Shown here: piece by piece, positions 62,626 through 64,000 of the stretch
Layout of the letters: each line of letters begins with the position of its first letter
Numbering within the stretch: the first letter of the stretch is position 1
Origin: Prosthecobacter sp.
Lineage (GTDB): Bacteria; Verrucomicrobiota; Verrucomicrobiia; Verrucomicrobiales; Verrucomicrobiaceae
DNA length: 64,000 bases
Direction of reading: 5' to 3'
NCBI RefSeq assembly: GCF_034366625.1
Contig: NZ_JAXMIH010000023.1
Coordinates: 62,001-126,000 of the forward strand
Notes under the pieces: model-generated
Seen by the model: the letters and a program-made list of their open reading frames with translations, nothing else
Databases searched by the model: none
Told to the model about the DNA's origin: nothing
Made by a program: the position numbers and the translations under genes

Positions 62626-64000
62626 CTAAGGCCAGAGAAGTGTCGCCAGATCATCCTCCAGCATTTTCTTTTCGTCCGCATCGGTCACTTTCGCCGCCAG
62701 CGCCTTCGCTTCGGTGAGATGCTTGTCGAAAAGCTCGCGCCGCTCGTTCAGCAAGGCCGCGCGTGCCAGCGCCTCGTGCGCGTAGCCGAGGTAAAACGGC
62801 GGCTCCTTGCCGCTGACGCGCAAACACAGGCCGCCATAGCGCTCCGCGTTGTTTCCCTGGCCGAGCACGGCATACACGCGCGAAATCTGCCAGTAGCCGA
62901 TGCTCAGATTCCGGTCCGTGCAGTCCTCCCGCATGCGCCAGTGGGCCAGCGAGGCGTGCGCGAGCGAGATCATGCGTTCGTCGTCCTCCGTACTGCGATT
63001 CTTCTTCTCCAGCAGCTCCCACGCACGGTTGAAGCAGTCGGCGCTGAGCTTCTTGTCGTCCTGGCCGTCGGTCTCATACGCCTCGGCATATGATTTGCCG
63101 AAATTCGCGATCAAGCGGTCCAGCACGCAGAGGTTCGGCTGGTTGACCGGATCGCCTTCCGCAAGGCTTTCGTGCGCGTTGAGCAGCTCGCGTTTGTCGC
63201 CCTTCAAAAACGCCTCCGTGCCATTCACATAGTCATTCCAACGCAGGCCGATGGTCGTGCCGGAGGGATGCCGCGCGAGGTTGAGCTGACTCAGCGCGTG
63301 CTCCTTCTCCCCCGCCAGCGCCCAGCACTGCGCAGCGTGGAAGTGCAGGTCCGCCGCGTTGATCGGGTCCAGTTCCGGCTTCAGCGAGAGACAACGCTCG
63401 ATCAGCGCCGCCGCTTCGCGGTAGCGCCGCACATCGGCGAGCTCACGCCAGTATTTGCCCGGCGTCTGGTCAAACTCGTGCCAGGAGAGCTTTTTGAGGT
63501 CGTCGTCGTTCATGGTGCCTTGGATCGTGGTGGTTGCGGTGCCTGGGGTCGGGGGAAACATGGCCTGCATGGCTTTGGGCAGCCGGTTGCGTGTGTTGGA
63601 GTTCACTTTGTCGAAGTCCGTGAGCTCCTCGTCCACCTCACCGAGGCCTTCCACGGTCAGGATGCGCAGGTATCGGGCGATGCGCTCGTCTTTGCCGCTG
63701 CCGAGCTTCGTGGAGCAGGTGACCCAAAGGATCATCCCATCCGCGCTCCACGCGACCGCCCAGGAATGTCCCTCGGAGAGGCGGAACTCGTGGCTCTGGC
63801 CCGGCTTCGAGGTGTAGCTAGGGCCCCAGACGAGTTGCGCGTCAATGATGGGACCTTCATCCGCTTTGCCGCGCTTGGCTTCCGTGATGACCAGTTTCAG
63901 ATCCTGCGGCAGCTCGTAGCTGCCGGTCTGGGTGGCGACGTTTTTGGCGACGGGCAGTTTCCAGCGCACATGCTTTTGAAAATGGTCGCGCATGGCGAAG
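62626..64000 (-). CDS. TPR-like protein, 5' end cut by window
   Basis: At least 457 residues; the frame is open to the edge, and the first in-frame ATG is 63993. It has two parts. Residues about 1-160 (from ATG 63993) are a beta-rich region (DAQLVWGPSYTSK, SADGMILWVTCSTK). From Met161 (63513, MNDDDLKKLSWHEFDQTPG) the rest is helical and resembles a family of TPR-like proteins that commonly begin at that point (AAALIERCLSLKPELDP, NLCVLDRLIANFG). It could be a fusion or a start at 63513. Role unknown. Confidence 0.65.
   Translation of the reverse strand, partial: FAMRDHFQKHVRWKLPVAKNVATQTGSYELPQDLKLVITEAKRGKADEGPIIDAQLVWGPSYTSKPGQSHEFRLSEGHSWAVAWSADGMILWVTCSTKLGSGKDERIARYLRILTVEGLGEVDEELTDFDKVNSNTRNRLPKAMQAMFPPTPGTATTTIQGTMNDDDLKKLSWHEFDQTPGKYWRELADVRRYREAAALIERCLSLKPELDPINAADLHFHAAQCWALAGEKEHALSQLNLARHPSGTTIGLRWNDYVNGTEAFLKGDKRELLNAHESLAEGDPVNQPNLCVLDRLIANFGKSYAEAYETDGQDDKKLSADCFNRAWELLEKKNRSTEDDERMISLAHASLAHWRMREDCTDRNLSIGYWQISRVYAVLGQGNNAERYGGLCLRVSGKEPPFYLGYAHEALARAALLNERRELFDKHLTEAKALAAKVTDADEKKMLEDDLATLLWP

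Overview
This 64 kb window has the look of a chromosome from the phylum Verrucomicrobiota, probably a Prosthecobacter- or Verrucomicrobium-like member of the Verrucomicrobiales. The assignment is inferred from gene content and no search was run. The content that points there includes DUF1549/DUF1553 and DUF1501 planctomycete-type cytochrome proteins, an ECF-like sigma factor next to a Ser/Thr kinase carrying SUMF1 domains, SHD1-type beta domains in three exported or membrane proteins, a Gfo/Idh oxidoreductase with a Tat signal, and a GYF_2-type small protein. The DNA is GC-rich, with coding density above 90 percent. I saw no rRNA, tRNA, CRISPR array, phage or transposase gene.

Layout. 1-6411: FAD oxidoreductase (cut by the edge), DEAD-box helicase, SDR plus a TrkA-C membrane protein, a MORN-type lipoprotein, an NsrR-like Rrf2 regulator translationally coupled to a mono-heme cytochrome-like protein, and two small exported proteins with their own terminators. 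6565-12273: a small membrane-anchored protein, a MurU/AmgK-like cell-wall recycling pair, a LysM/NlpC-type protein, then cdsA and dxr. 12403-23678: a giant alpha-2-macroglobulin, an uncharacterised possible ATP-grasp protein, an esterase and a large PAS/GAF histidine kinase. 23689-30586: a DUF1549/1553 cytochrome protein, a TPR-like protein, a hydrolase, an HlyD-type adaptor and an ECF-like sigma factor. 30630-34577: a 1315-residue kinase with three SUMF1 domains and an SHD1 domain. 34766-41845: Gfo/Idh oxidoreductase, guanylate kinase, omega-amidase and MFS transporter, a GYF_2 protein, a protein of an unrecognised family, a membrane-anchored protein and TlyA.

42046-45994 holds a pilin-like protein, a LysM lipoprotein, an Amidase_3, a polyprenyl diphosphate synthase and RadC. 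46159-51446 holds a small unknown protein, a cupin, a second member of the unrecognised family, scpB, pheA, Fic and a zinc-ribbon protein. 51512-53750 is xseB-dxs. 53997-58653 is a secreted orphan protein behind three palindromes, then a DUF1501/DUF1549 pair. 58970-64000 holds an S10 peptidase, an SHD1-esterase, a VOC protein, a methyltransferase and a TPR-like protein cut by the edge.

Functional links. dxs, dxr and the polyprenyl synthase belong to isoprenoid supply. MurU/AmgK, the LysM proteins and Amidase_3 belong to wall turnover. The ECF/kinase pair and the histidine kinase are signalling genes.

The most unusual signal is not a gene. The spaces between genes hold a family of short structured repeats: heptamer-periodic arrays, often in inverted pairs, and small palindromes, often in inverted pairs. 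Several run into coding sequence and supply the C-terminal residues or stop codons of unrelated proteins. One 89-bp copy sits in frame inside the kinase.
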